Notes: a model not told the origin generated them from the letters alone. DNA of 64,000 nucleotides from Vespula vulgaris (GCF_905475345.1 NC_066596.1:4527001-4591000), one strand, 5' to 3'; numbered from the stretch's first letter, positions 46,734 to 59,110 are shown. Numbers and translations: made by a program.

Positions 46734-46955
46734 CATCTACACAACATGTGTACGCGAAAAAGAGAAAAAAAAGATAGGAAAAGAGAAAGAGAGATAGAGA
46801 GGAATTTGTAAAAAGTAGTTGTGTATGTGTCTATATATGTGCGTACGTCAATGGTGTGTGTATGAGGAAGAAAGAAACAAAGCCAGAGATAGAATGGCAG
46901 ACTTGCACACATACAGACACACACAAATACACACAGAATACACACGTACGTACAT
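46690..46955. repeat. (AC)n/(TA)n, purine and (AC)n tracts
   Basis: ACACACACAC/(AT)n at 46698-46732, AAAAAAGATAGGAAAAGAG-type purines to 46800, GTGTATGTGT near 46822-46860, and a second AC-rich run at 46905-46952. Frames on either strand are repeat-driven. Confidence 0.9.
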
Positions 46956-47159
46956 TCGATTCTACAGAATAAAAAGAAGATGAGAGACGCGGTGGGCATA
47001 CTTATAGAAGAGTGCTTTGCTCCGTCTATAAAGAATCTTGTTTGTTTCTGGCCGATGGATATCGAAGAAAAACTATTTGCCTTGGGGATTTTCGAGTGTT
47101 TCGCGAAGGTAGTAGGTAGGAATCAGTAGCATTGAGGTATCCAAGTATTCTACACCATC

Positions 47160-47345
47160 TTCACCATCCTCACTTCTCCTGTCTCTTCTTTTCTTCCTTT
47201 CTTTCTTTCTTCTTTTTTTTTGTTATTTTTTTCTACTTTTGCTTTTCGTCTCGTTGTCTCGTTTTTTACTGTTTCTCTTCTTCTTCTTCTTCTTCTTCTT
47301 CTTTTCTTTCATCCTCCTTCTCTTTGGAAATCTCCTTTTTTCACC
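47160..47345. repeat. T-rich sequence and (TTC)9
   Basis: TTTCTTTCTTTCTTCTTTTT-type sequence and a perfect (TTC)n run at 47276-47304. Confidence 0.92.
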
Positions 47346-47511
47346 TTCCGTTTGTCATCATCCTCGACGAGGGTGGTAGCACTAGGAAGCGCAAGTGAAA
47401 CTTTATTCTTACCGATTGTTCGGACACAGACTCTTTACTCTGTTTCGCGGTGGAGAAGTAAGCGCGGACCAATCGGGCAGATGGACGGGGAACGACGGCG
47501 ATCGATCGATC

Positions 47512-47660
47512 CCTCTCTTTCCCTCCTCTCTTTCTTTTTCCTTCCTTCTCTCTCTCTCTCTCTCTCTCCCTCTCTCTTTTTCTCTCTCTTTCTCTTTCTT
47601 CCTCTCTCTTTCTGTTTCTTTCTCTCTCTTTCTTTTTCTATCTTTCTCATTCATTCTCGT
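47512..47660. repeat. Long imperfect (CT)n tract
   Basis: About 150 bases of CTCTCTTTCT sequence. It produces the 145- and 162-codon Ser/Leu/Phe frames on plus and Lys/Arg/Glu frames on minus, all artefacts. Confidence 0.93.
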
Positions 47661-48420
47661 ACTGGTATTGGTACTACGTTTAAATCGTTCGGAAACGCAA
47701 AGTGCTGAGGACGCCCGCTTATTTTTCGTAAAATCAATTTACAGCGTTTCCTGTATTCTTCATTGTTTTATTGAATTCTTGGTCGAAAGAAAGGGCAGGG
47801 TTACTTATTTTATTATATTTGGTAGAGGATAATATTGAATTCACATTTACTTTTTCGATTTTTCTTTTTTTTTCTTTTTTTTATTACTTTATATAAATTT
47901 TGTTTCTCTTCAAATAAACTCTCTTTCCCCCGCTTTTCCTTTTTTTTCTTTTTATTGTTCATGCTTTCCATCGCTACTTTTTAAATTCTCTTTCTCGCCT
48001 CGTTTTCGAGATAATGAGTCTACATCGAGTAAAGAAAGGCTCACGGTTTAATCAAGAAGCGATTAAGAACATTTTTTAATGATCGTAGGGCAGCAAGTGC
48101 TACGTTACTAGTACTATTGCAATTAATTAAATAACAAACACATAGACCGCTTGGAGCAATGCAAATATCTCGCAATAGAAATCGATTTACTATCTCCTTC
48201 CGCTATATATATTTATGAATATAGAAAATGCATAACATATATTCTTTTGAGGATGATTTAAACTTTTTTCTTTCAATTTTTATTTTATATACGATGGTAT
48301 ATCGGAACGTTATATCGAAAACGGACCGTATGAATATCAAATAATGTCTTATCGATGATGTCGATGTTAAAATAGATCTTTGAAAGTTTATTTAATTACA
48401 TTAATATGAATCGAACCACG
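47661..48420. other. AT-rich non-coding stretch
   Basis: Poly-T-rich sequence to 47990, then AT-rich with stops in all frames. No gene was seen. Confidence 0.6.
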
Positions 48421-48424
48421 TTCA

Positions 48425-48680
48425 TTGAAAAATTCTAACGAAATTTCTTTGAAAAATTATCAACCTATAAAACATGCGATAAAGCATGTCGAAGAATGTA
48501 CACAGATTAGAGAAAGTTTTCAGTGGATGGCAAGTAGTGGATTGGATTCGCTCAAAAATTCCTTCCAACGTGCCTGTGAGGGACCCCTTTCAAAGCACTC
48601 GGCTAGCCAGTCCTACCCGATCTACCCCAGCCACCCCTTCTCTCTCTCCGGCCTCTCTGTTTAATGCAGTCCATTAGAGT
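48425..48680 (+). other. Overlapping open frames in a balanced block
   Basis: Two plus frames, one of 79 codons (48425-48664) and one of 63 codons from ATG 48486 (to 48677), cover the same DNA. The second has a Ser/Thr/Pro-rich end (STPATPSLSPASLF). An acceptor-like GAAAGTTTTCAG lies near 48521 and a donor-like TGCAG|GTACAC at 48717. Because both frames look equally plausible, coding cannot be claimed. Confidence 0.15.
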
Positions 48681-48899
48681 GCATTTAGATCGAGGGATAG
48701 TTAAAGCACAGTGCAGGTACACCGACCAGCGTGTACAGGACCAAGCTGCTACCATGGAAAATTGTATGTTGTGCGGCATCGACAGGCGCGTGTACTTAGA
48801 AACGATATTAGTCGCGTGTTGTAGCTCGTCCTTTTGTCTTTACCACCTTTTACCTTTCCCTCTCTAACACCAAGTCCTAATTTACCCGCAGACCACTGC

Positions 48900-49780
48900 A
48901 ACGACCGAGAAAGCGATTGCAAACGATTAAATTGACGGTACTTCCATCGATTTGAATATCTCGTCGAGTGTATACCATTCGTTTGAGATGGGTTTATGAT
49001 GAAAACAGAGAATTTAAAGGGTGATAGCTCGTTACGTCAAATTCTAGTTTCTTCTTTTCAATTTTAAATTGATTAATAAAGCGTTAATTTTTCACCATTT
49101 CCTTTTTTGTATAATGATCTTAGAATTCATTTTTCAATAACATGTAAAATTTAGATACGAAGTAGAAGTGTTATATTGAAAAGTTCCCCTGATTTTTTCC
49201 TCGATAACATGAATGTATGTATCGAGTCGAAAGAGATTCAGAATTTTAACAGGTTGATCAAATTTGTAGATAGTTATTGCGTTAAAAAATTCAGTTGCGG
49301 CGCATTGTTTCTATCGGTTTCCAAATAGATTTGTTCAACGTATTCAAACAATTTAATAAATAACGTTACCTAGCATTTTCCAAATCAATTTAGTGACTCG
49401 ACAGCAGCAATTTTTTTTTATAACAAAATAAATATTCTTGTAAAATGTTATTTTGAAGCATGAAACAGATCTTCAAATCACTCACCGCAAACATAAATAC
49501 AAAATGTAGATTATCCAAAATATCTTGCAAAGCAAAGTATGGGACTTACTGATGGCTCCTGGAGAAATCACGAAATGTAAGTTTCCGAAGTAACACAAAT
49601 TCAATTTTCAAAGCGCGTTGCCGTAGTTTCTTGCCTTACTCAGTCTCGATTGTTAACCACCGATACTTTAACCCCAGTATTTTTTCTTTCTAATTAGGAT
49701 CGAGATTGGTTGGATCGATGATGATCCATACAACTGTAGGAGTCGGAGGATGGAAAGGGTGGTGAAGCGGATTCAGGCCG
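48900..49780. other. AT-rich non-coding stretch
   Basis: AT-rich with stops in all frames. A donor-like AAAT|GTAAGTTT occurs near 49577 without a partner. No gene was seen. Confidence 0.58.
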
Positions 49781-49789
49781 ACGCTCTCG

Positions 49790-50000
49790 AGGACGATACG
49801 GTTTGATTGCGCCGACAACGGCGAGCATTAATTAGCGTGCATAATTGTTTACCGGCGCTAAACGGAGCTGGATCAATATTTAATTGAATGCCTGCTAAAT
49901 GCCAGCTGCATCGCCGCGGCTCTCAAATCGAGCCGACTCCTCTGAATAACGGCCTTCGGGATACAATGCCCGAGGGTAGCTCCGGGTACCGGGGCACCCC
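49790..50000. promoter_or_regulatory. CpG-rich island with ATTAATTAG core
   Basis: GCGCCGACAACGGCG, GCATTAATTAGCGTGCATAATTG and CCGGCGCTAAACGG follow each other between 49808 and 49866, then 120 bases of CpG-rich sequence. The island is flanked by AT-rich DNA and a CT tract. Composition and motifs fit a conserved regulatory element. Confidence 0.33.
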
Positions 50001-50024
50001 CTTGTCCTACACGATGTTGTACGT

Positions 50025-50061
<37 letters not shown>

Positions 50062-50127
50062 CATTCGTTCACTGTATTTCTACCTCTCTCCCTTCCACCG
50101 CTCGTTCGCTCTTTTCTCCACGTCTAG
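49888..50127 (+). CDS. Unrecognised 79-aa open frame, half repeat
   Basis: It begins at ATG 49888. The first 46 codons are GC-rich at the third position and not repetitive (GLRDTMPEGSSGYRGTPLSY near the end of this part). After that the frame runs through the (CT)n tract as Ser-Leu and on to a stop. A minus frame (49873-50064) is open over the same DNA. No domain is recognisable. A composition artefact of the island is the likelier reading. Confidence 0.15.
50023..50058. repeat. (CT)n microsatellite
   Basis: A perfect run of about 17 units. Confidence 0.95.
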
Positions 50128-52560
50128 GTTAGATCGTGAACTCTGCTAATGATCGCGAGGAAAAGTCTGATTAGTCGAGACGTTGTTAGTTGCTGTTTAA
50201 GAAATTAAATATGAAATCTTCAAATACCTGCCTTTCGCGAATCCTTTCTTATTCAGTAAGTAAACTTGGTGAAAGTTGTTGCGCTAAGTTTCTAATTAAT
50301 GGAAAGATGAAACCCATGTTCTGTTTTGAAGAATTATAAAAATGCTTGTGCATACAAAATGGTTAAACGACATGGTGGATTTTTGTTTAGTGGAGGAAGA
50401 AAGTTCTTTGGTTCGGATAGTAATAGAAAAGATTAGAGATGGAAACTAGGTATAGAGTAATTTTCAATGAAAATTACGGTGCTGACTGCGTAAAGATGAG
50501 TAGTTAGGGGTTGCGTAAATGTTTCGATTTGTAACGTAAATTTAAAACATTTTAGTTATGGCGAGAGTACTTCTATATTGCAATATCTGTACGTGGAGAT
50601 TTAAATTTAACGAAATCCACTTCCCTTTAGTAATCCTTCTCTTCGACATACGTGCAGAAACATTAATGTCGATGCTTCGCGTCCGAATGTTTCTGCTATA
50701 GTGCAATGTGAAAATCTAATACAAGAGAGAAAATTACATACATTCGAGAAATCGTTGATATCTGGGAAACGAGAAATCGTTGTAAGTTTCAAGGACTGAT
50801 TTGTAGGAAAATCAGGAGAGTAATTCGCAGGATTAGATAATATTTTCCGCGAGCTATATATTCGTAATCTTTAATGAAGTTGAAATATAATATAAAATAT
50901 AAATCAGAAATTCTAAGAATCTTTCAGATCAGCGAGGCGATTTGTACTTTTTTTGGTTGACCAATAGAACGAAATAATTTTTAGCAATGTTTCCTTACAT
51001 CTTTTTTTTCAATCGGATCAATCAATGCGGGAAAGTATGCTTTCAGCTCCTTTACGCGAGTAGAAACGTCGATGACACGGCCATAGGATGTGAGCGCGCA
51101 TTCGCGAAGTTTTGCTCTTCCACGTCTGGAGGGTTGATTTAAAATTGATTTATGCAAATTGGCGCTGCACGAGCAATTAACAATTCCTTGTAGACCAGGG
51201 CGAGTATAGCTTTTGGAGAAAGAGAGAGAGGAGGTAGATAGGTAGGAGGAATGGATGCTTTGGTAAGGTGTAGAACCAAGAGAGAGGAGGCACGACGGGT
51301 GGCCCGCGAGAGGGCGCGCTGGAGAGAATAAGGAGAGGGAATGGTAGTGTGCAGGGTACTGTTGGTAGTGGTGGTGGGAGTTGTGGGTGGTGGGGATAGG
51401 TGAATAGTAGCTCCGCGCGCATAGCCGAGCTGATGAAGGACGAAACACAGAGAATGCGCGATGCTCCGAGAAAATGGAATTAATTTGCTAGGATTAAATC
51501 CGCCTAGCGCTCGAGTATAGAACGCTCAATGTTTCTCGCGTACGTGTGCGGACTTATTTCGTGAGAAAGAGAGAGAAAGAGAGAGGGGTGGGGCGGGAGG
51601 GAGGTAGCGAGAACACACGCAGTTCAACTTGCTGTCTTCTTCTCGCGTGTCTATGAGAGAGCAAGATCTTTGCCGTGCAATGGAGAAAATGAGAGGGTGT
51701 AGAGTTGGTAGTAGGTGCGTGAAGGGGGATGAGATCTAGAGGAAAAGCAAGAGAAGGCTCGAGAAAGAGCTCTGCGGCTTCGTGGCAGGATGAAGAGAGC
51801 TATCCTTTTCAAACATTAATTTACTAGGAAAAAGTGAGTGTATAGGAGAAAGGTATGCAAATACTATTTAGGATAATTAAGAACGAGACCGTCTAGAGTT
51901 AACGACCCCGAACATCACCCTTGATGCTTTAACTATCGTCGTGTTATTTTATTTTCTTTCTCTTATTAAAACAAAAAATGGAAACAAACGTATTTCTTGC
52001 GATGATATTTCAAAAATTAAATTAAAAACAAATTAATTAAGTTAAAAACAAAACCTAATTCCAGGACGATCAACAAACCTTATATTCTGAAGTATTCTAT
52101 TCAGATTAAACAATGAAGATCTCGAAACGAGATTCTGTCTTCGGAAACAACATCCACTTAGTTTGCCTGTCTGCACACAGTTCACCCTTAAACTTTTATA
52201 CCCCGATGCTCGCCTATTTATGCTTGCGCGCTCGCCCTTATCGTTTGACATTTGATATCATATTCTCTGTCTTTTCTCAGTAAAACGGTGTCTATCTTTT
52301 CCCTTAAATAAATGCTTAATAGATATAAAGAAAGATTTGTTAACCCAATCAACTACAATCTTTGTTGTTTACTTATAAAAAGAGAAAAAGAGAGAAAGAG
52401 AGAAAGTAAGAATGGAGATAAGAAATAGGGGAAAGTAAAGAAAGAGTGGGGGTAGAGAATGCAGCGTGCTCTTGGAGACTCATGCGAAAAAGACCACAGG
52501 GACGTTATTTCGAGCGACCACTGTGCTAACCCCATCATCTCTCTCCCTCCTGTTTGCATT
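50128..52560. other. Mixed non-coding stretch
   Basis: AT-rich to 51000, then CpG-rich and G-rich (51170-51440 and 51540-51780) with GAGAGA tracts at 51565-51590 and 52380-52410. Minus frames 50981-51448 and 51177-51422 are Pro/Ser-rich from the G-rich DNA. No gene or RNA was recognised. Confidence 0.5.
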
Positions 52561-52590
52561 CCTTTGGGTGAGTTTCTTCTTTCTCTCTAG

Positions 52591-52652
52591 GGCCTGGAAA
52601 ACGAAATGAAAGGCTCGGTTCTTGAACTAAACAGAAACCAGGTTGCACCGAG
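52591..52652 (+). CDS. Candidate 62-nt exon
   Basis: TTTCTTCTTTCTCTCTAG ends at 52590 and is a strong acceptor; CACCGAG|GTAAGACG is a strong donor with GT at 52653-52654. Only the frame entering in phase 0 is open, reading GLENEMKGSVLELNRNQVAP and leaving in phase 2; the other two frames contain TGA. The sequence is repeat-free although it sits just before a (CT)n array. A second donor-like site, TTGG|GTGAGTT, lies upstream at 52567. The interval is short, so openness alone is weak evidence; the paired splice sites carry the call. Confidence 0.33.
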
Positions 52653-52697
52653 GTAAGACGTTTAATGAAATCAGCACGGTATCTGTCTCCTCTCGTA

Positions 52698-52699
<2 letters not shown>

Positions 52700-52732
<33 letters not shown>
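52700..52732. repeat. (CT)n microsatellite
   Basis: A perfect run of about 16 units followed by CT-rich sequence to 52860. Confidence 0.95.
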
Positions 52733-52733
<1 letters not shown>

Positions 52734-52984
52734 CTTCTCTCTTCCGCTCTCCTCGGTACTGTTTTAATTATACTAAAGCTCTCTCGCTAGTTGCACATTT
52801 TCCTTCTCCGTTCCTCTCCTTTCTGTGCCCCAGTATCTCTTTCTCTCTTTAGTAAAAGTGTGCGTGTCAGCACGAAGAGAAATACACATGGACTTGGTGC
52901 ACACCGCGAAACCTTTAGGATGATTAGACGAAGATGTTACGAAATTAGTACCCCTCCAGACGAAATAGTCGAAGTACCCTGAGC

Positions 52985-54220
52985 CCTCTTTACGTGTATA
53001 CGATAAATGTGTTTGTGTGTGCGTAAGTTGTAAGGCACCTTACCATCTAAGTCTTATTGCAAAACACTAATCGACGATAGAGATGAACGTGTCGACTCAG
53101 AATACAATTTTTTTTTCTTTTCTCTCTTTTTCCTCCTCTATTTGGTTTTTTATTCTTTTTTTTTTTTTTGCTAACTAGATTTCGTTAACTCATGGGTATT
53201 TTTAAAGACAGATTACATTACATGGTTTTGAATGCCCCCGGCAACGTTTTTACTAATTGAATGTAATTTAGAACTTTAAAAAAGTGTCCAATTACAGCCT
53301 CAAGAGCATTTCCAGTCTTTTTTTTTTTGGTTTCATTTGAAACCTCAACGAAATTTTTATGTTTCATCAACCAGTTTATCCGTGGTGTTACGAACAAATC
53401 TTTTTTTTATTTTAATTTCACAATTTTGCTTAACTCTGGACAAGTATTTTTCCACATATTAAAACTAATTTCCTTCGTTTACTCGTTGCTTTCACGAAGC
53501 TATTTATGAGATCTAGTTTAATGTAGAAAGATTTTTTGTTTGAATTCATAAAGAAATCATTGAAGATTAACAAAAATGAAAAGCGTCGAAACTCGAATAT
53601 GAAAGAAGCTGTCTAAACATAATGTAACCAATAATGATCGCTCATCGAATTCTACAAAGGATTGAGAATAGCGTAAAGTGTTGTCTCTCTGGTGTGCGAT
53701 ATATTCGAGTCCGTGGCTAGGATACGAGCAGGGTCGAGCTAGATATCCCAAGTAATTGGTCCGGTATTACATTCTTGGTGAACCCAGGAGAGTAGACGTT
53801 AAAGAAAAAGACAAGGCGTTGCTTTGTAGAACCTTATTGCCGTCGGGCTTGCCCCAGTCGATGCCACTGATGTCATTGTTTTTCGTTACGTCCGAGAAAA
53901 GAAGTCTTACATGGAAATAAATAAAGAATTGTTAAATCGAATCACGAAAAATGGTGATTTTCAAGTTTATTCCTAGATAGATTAAAATTAGCTTTTTGAA
54001 TGTTTTATCGATTACCTATTCGAAACAAATTATTGTGACTAAAATTTTTATTGTCTTTAATAATGAAGATTTAAATTATACTGTCGAGAAATTATATATG
54101 CGAACGCATTGCAAAGTTCTCTGTAGTTTTCCTTAGAAGAGTAATGTGGAACGTCGAACTGTGTAATATTTGTGTCGTTGCGTCTAAAAGCGTATCGTGA
54201 CACGTCGAAGTGGCTTCGTT
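52985..54220. other. AT-rich non-coding stretch
   Basis: Poly-T runs near 53110-53175, 53320 and 53400, otherwise AT-rich with stops. A donor-like TGC|GTAAGTTG occurs near 53023 without a partner. The purine tract (GGAGGAGGA) at 54225-54315 follows. Confidence 0.58.
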
Positions 54221-54751
54221 TCGTTAAAGGGGGAGGAGGTAGAGGATGAGGTGAAGAAGGTGGGTAAGGAGAAAGAAAAAGAGGAGGAGGAGGAGGACAA
54301 GGAGGAGAAAGACCAGACCATGAGCGAATAGGAGATTATTTATGTGGGAGTTAAGTCGTCCCTAACAATATCGGTAGGGTAGGGAATTTCGTTCTTGACA
54401 CACGACGACGAAGGCGGTCCGCTAGGAATGTGCTAATGAGATCATTTCGCTGCCTTCGCTCTCTTCCTCATTACACTCTTTATACCACCTTCTCTTTTAC
54501 ACAAAGTCCGAGCCTGTGCCTCGAGCTGTCGCTTGATTTACGCTTCCTCCATCCACCCCCTTCAGCTACTTCGCTCGAACTCACCTATCGAGCGTCTTTT
54601 ACTCTTCTTCTTTTTCCTCCTTCTTTCACAATTTTTCTCCACGTCATTCCAGATTTTATCACATGAAAGGATTCAGATTTTTAATGTTCTAATTTACAAT
54701 ACACGAACAAGTTAATGAAATGACTGTTGTTACTTTCTTCGACAAATGTAG

Positions 54752-54928
54752 TAAAAAATAAATTACAATTAAGACAAAAGGTAGAAGATGAATTACCAAA
54801 TTCTTCAATATATTTATTCAACCAAGAGAATAAGACGCTCGATTGGTCGCGATCATCTAACGACAGACTTGTAAATTTTCTTGATGAAGGTGTCATTAAC
54901 GAGAACGCTTTAATGAATATCTCAGCAG
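54752..54928 (+). CDS. Candidate 177-nt exon, phase 1-1
   Basis: TTGTTACTTTCTTCGACAAATGTAG ends at 54751 (moderate acceptor) and CTCAGCAG|GTAATC gives a reasonable donor at 54929. The 177 nt are 59 codons, open only in the frame that enters and leaves in phase 1. The frame is repeat-free and has natural-looking composition, with acidic and polar residues (for example DRLVNFLDEGVINENALMNI) and codon choices typical of an AT-rich insect gene. Past the donor the frame runs into a (CT)n array as Ser-Leu. An antisense frame (54681-54896) is also open. Symmetric phase 1 exons often encode extracellular modules, but I recognise no domain. Confidence 0.33.
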
Positions 54929-54951
54929 GTAATCCGAGAGATCCATTGAAA

Positions 54952-54955
<4 letters not shown>

Positions 54956-54985
<30 letters not shown>
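54956..54985. repeat. (CT)n microsatellite
   Basis: About 15 CT units followed by CCTCTTCCTC. Confidence 0.94.
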
Positions 54986-54988
<3 letters not shown>

Positions 54989-55104
54989 TTCCTCTTTCGC
55001 TCTTCCATCATGCTTCTTATGGTTTACGCATCCTCCAATCTTCGCTCGAATGATGTAGGGATCTTCTCTCTCGTTTGAACCATCACCCCTCATCCCTAGC
55101 ACCG

Positions 55105-56270
55105 GTTATCCCTTCTTTATACGCGACGTGACATAAATAACCCGGCAAATTTATAATGATAATTACCATAAAAATTGTCACACAATAAAATATTCGAAGG
55201 AATTTACGATCGCGCGTAGCTGATACCAGGATTTTTCTGTTGGACGTGCCTCGAGGAGGATGAGAAGGGTGCTCGCATTTGCCTTTACTCCATCCTTCCT
55301 TTCTACTTCCATCTGGTCTTCTTTTGTTCTGCTATATCGTCGACTCGTATGGGATCTCGAGGACTTTACAACCGATTATTTATGTTATATGTGCCTTTTA
55401 TACCGTGTTAATATTTTTGAAATTTGTACATTTGCTTGATTTCAATATCGATATGAAATTATTGTTTTTGGATGCAACATTTAAAGTTATCAAGTTTGCG
55501 AGTGTATATACATCAAGTATATACATTAATTTGTTATTCATATGCATAAAAAAAACACCTTTTGAGAAATTAGAAAATTTATCTTCTCCGTATTGTCCTC
55601 GTTCTTTGCAGTCTCTCGTTGTCCCTCCTTATCCAATTTGAGAGAAAGAGAGAGAGAGAGAAAATAGATGTTATCCGATTGCGGTGTTCTATTTTGTAGA
55701 TACGATCTCACCGCAGGGCGCTCGTTTAAGACGAAGAACCGGGAGCCTCCACTTTCGACCTTACTACGGTAAAACGAGTAGTTTACATTTTTCTATGTAA
55801 GAAATGATTACACCTCACGTTAGTCCGAAATATTTACAAATGTTACAATATTTAAAATTAGTAATTCGAGTTTGTCAAAAAGAAACTTTGAATTATTTGT
55901 TTGCTAACATAGACATATACATTTTTTTCTTTTTCAATATGTATTCTTTTTATTAATCTTAAGAAGAAGACTTTTTAGATAATGCAAAAATTCTCGAAGA
56001 TTCTCTCTTGTAAACCGAAACCGAAAGAGAAGCACGAGTGTCTACTAATGCTGTGAACGTACGTCGTACCTTACACAAGACTAAGACTATCGTGCAAACG
56101 CGGAACATCTTGAGATGCGCATACATTACGGACACGCGAACCCTCCCATAGAACTCCTACTGAAAATTACAATTTAAATGACCGCTGTACGTTCCCTCTC
56201 GTGTGTGTCCCTTATCTCCTTGTTTTCATCTAAACATCTCATTTTTATGCGCCATTGAAATTCCACATCC
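55105..56270. other. AT-rich stretch with a 120-codon open frame
   Basis: The plus frame 55279-55641 is long but Phe/Leu/Ile/Tyr-rich as expected of AT-rich DNA and has no recognisable motif or splice support. The remainder is AT-rich with a short GA tract at 55641-55661. Confidence 0.5.
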
Positions 56271-56277
56271 CTCCTAT

Positions 56278-56282
<5 letters not shown>

Positions 56283-56319
<37 letters not shown>

Positions 56320-56365
56320 TCTCCCTCTCTCTCTCTTTATCTTTCTTTCTTTCTCTCTCGTCGAC
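56283..56365. repeat. (CT)n tract
   Basis: Perfect (CT)n from 56284 to about 56317, then CTCC/CTTT-interrupted sequence. A donor-like TAC|GTGAGTATT near 56492 follows a second pyrimidine tract. Confidence 0.94.
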
Positions 56366-56993
56366 CTCAGTCACGCGATACACGATATACCGTTGTCACT
56401 TTGTCCGATTTTTTTTCTTTGTTTTTTATTTTTTCTCTTCGCTTTTTTCTCTTCCTCCCTTTTTATTCCCGATATGAACAAGATCGACTACGTGAGTATT
56501 AAAAAACAGTTCTGAATCGAAACACGTCCTCTTTTGAAACATTTAACATTGATTCAATAACAATTGTGTTTGAATCATTTTTAATAGATAAATAGTCTAA
56601 AATAATGTATCTTGAACAAGGAGGATATCGACAAAATTTCTTAGCATTTTTATTATCTTTAAGAAAAAGAGATTCATGACCTTAACTTCATTCCTCTGTG
56701 CCTGTCTTTTCTTCTCTCTCTCTTTCTCCCGCTCTCTTTCTCTTTACGACTGAATCGTGCGCGTAAAAGCGAACTACACATTTCTACTGAGAGTTGATCA
56801 ATACCTGTGCGATTAATCCTACGGAGAATGTATCCGTGCGTTCCGGTAATTACTGTTACGAATACAAATACAGGGTCGAATGTATATTATACCGAGTCTC
56901 GCCCTCTCTCCTAGGGCCACGTTGTCCATTACGATAACGCAATGCGACACAGCAATTCGTTTCTCGTCTAACGAAATTAATATGTTCACGTCA

Positions 56994-56996
56994 GAA

Positions 56997-57038
<42 letters not shown>

Positions 57039-57060
57039 GAGAGAGAAAGGAAGAGAGAGA
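56994..57060. repeat. (GA)n microsatellite
   Basis: Perfect (GA)n at about 57007-57031 with GAAAGAGGAGAG flanks. Confidence 0.94.
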
Positions 57061-57639
57061 TGCAATTTCAGATTTTCTGATTAGTGTGTTCTTACGAGTC
57101 ATCGTTTTGATTGAATTCGATAAAATTTGATTGATTTACCTATACATATATATATATTTTTGTATCGTTGCTAATCGTATTATAAATTATTTATTTAAAA
57201 AAACTAGCACCGTTCTTGATAAATATCATCCATCCTTTTAACGTTAGACCCAGCAACGAGGCATGCTCGTTGTCGAGGAAACGGGTAGTTAACATGGAAG
57301 CCGATGAGAGAGACGAATACCGTTGATCTATAAAGGGAAAAGCGATCTGTCTCCGGTCTGTAAGTGGATAGCACGCGAAGATGATTTTAATTGGGAAACC
57401 GTACACGTGACTGTAATTATGTAGAAAGGTTGTTACGTCTCTTCTGTATGCTTGTCTGTGTACACCACATCCACAGCCACACACACATTTACTATTACAC
57501 GTTCATGTTGGATTACACGGAACATCTCAGTCGTTTCTGGGATGAGACTGAGAGAGAGGGAAAGAGACGCAGAGAGAGCTTAGTACAATTTCTTCGAATC
57601 AAGCGAAAGCCAATTACAAGTTTAATTCAGAACTTTGCG

Positions 57640-57945
57640 CGGGCGATAATTAGCCGGTAAATTAAATTTACTTTTGTTTCAAAACAATCACGGAAGTTTC
57701 GGTTCGTCGGCCGGGGTACCGCGGCACCTCGTGTCGTGGGCGAAACGTCGCGGAACGCGGTCACACAATCGAGTGAAATGTATAAAATTAATTATGCGGA
57801 ACAATGCGAGCTCGTAATGTTCGTCCCTGTCCTTTATCCTTTATTTGCGAACGTACGATTCATAGGCGCGAAACTGATTTTCGAATTTGTCGTTATTATT
57901 CATCTTATTTGCATTGAATTAGAAATTAATACGTGGCAGTAACTT
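57640..57945. promoter_or_regulatory. Repeat-free CpG-rich island
   Basis: GCGATAATTAGCCGGTAAATTAAATTTAC at 57642-57670, then CpG-rich words (GGCCGGGGTACCGCGGCACC, in which GGTACCGCGGCACC is near-palindromic) and AAATTAATTATGCGG near 57784. A 68-codon plus frame (57736-57942) crosses the second half without a recognisable domain. A conserved regulatory element is the best guess. Confidence 0.33.
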
Positions 57946-58373
57946 TCGCTGTTCTATAAAAAATGTTATAGAAAGCCTTTCCTACAGGGGAAGGTCAGCA
58001 GGTAGAAATGACGACACGTGTGTCGACTGCCATAGCTGTGGAAGGAGATAAGCAAGTAGATTAGGGACGCGTCCTGGTAGACACGCGTTGAACCTTTATC
58101 GTTAACGGGCCGCTTCGATTTCGCTTCGTCTCCCGTGTAGTTCGATCGAGCGTAGATCAATACGTGGAAGGGTAATGGCCGTAAATGCTTGTAAGATTAT
58201 TACTCGAAGGCATCCGCGATCCTGGGCTAAAGGATCGGTTCTTTTGGTTATACGCGAAGCATAAGACCGTGCCCCCGGCAATCTTCCATCTTCTGGTAAT
58301 TAACCGCTTCCTTAAACCGAGCCGTATCTTCCCCTTATCTCCTTCAACGTATCTACCTCTACCTCCATCCTGC

Positions 58374-58520
58374 TTTACCACCACCTCCACCATCACCACC
58401 ACCACCACCACCACCATCACTACCACCATCACCATCACCATCACTATCGCTATCTTTACGTTCCTTCTCCTTCACCTCTTCTTCTTCTTCTTCTTCTTCT
58501 TCTCTTTCTTCTTCTCCTCT
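58374..58520. repeat. (CCA)n/(CCATCA)n and (CTT)n triplets
   Basis: ACCACCACC and ACCATCACC units from 58376 to 58450, then (TTC)n from 58478 to 58512. The minus frame is Val/Met-rich and the plus frame Thr/Ile-rich, both artefacts. Confidence 0.93.
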
Positions 58521-58959
58521 TGAGACCCTTTCCTACACCTTTGCGCGACACGCACATGCTATCGTATTGTAACGTTCTCCTACACCTTTCTTGGTACTCC
58601 TTTAATATATGTAACTCGGAATGAGAGAGAAAGCTCGAACAAAGAACTATTTTCCCACATGATCGTCTACAAAAGTTCTTACTGTTTCTAAGTGAATACG
58701 TGCTCGTTGCACAAATGTTTCTTAAATCCGAATTAAACTGAGATGGGTAGAGTGGTATCTAGAGTTATCGATATCGGAAGCATAATCTTGTGGATTGTAA
58801 TACGATTGCTTTCCTCAAATTTCGAAGTGCATAACGCACATTGGGATATTACGGAAGATTAAATACCTATTGTTGCGAACAATTGTTATTCCATAGGACA
58901 GATGCATGCCTACGGGTAGCCCGCGTACTCAGTTTATTAACAAGCCAGTCTTCCTACCT

Positions 58960-58997
<38 letters not shown>

Positions 58998-59042
58998 AAC
59001 TGTGTATATATGTATATATATATAAACGTATATGTATATATC
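58960..59042. repeat. (CT)n then compound (TA)n
   Basis: Perfect (CT)n to 58993 and TATATGTATATATATATAAACG-type sequence to 59042. Confidence 0.93.
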
Positions 59043-59110
59043 CGATAGAGAAATTCAGTGATAATGCAAGCGTCCAATAATCCGAGAGAACGCACGTACA
59101 CTCGTGTGCA

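Noticed and set aside
47220..47832. Ser/Leu/Phe frames of 145-162 codons
   Set aside because: They translate a 150-bp CT/TTC tract; the complementary Lys/Arg/Glu frames on the minus strand show the same origin.
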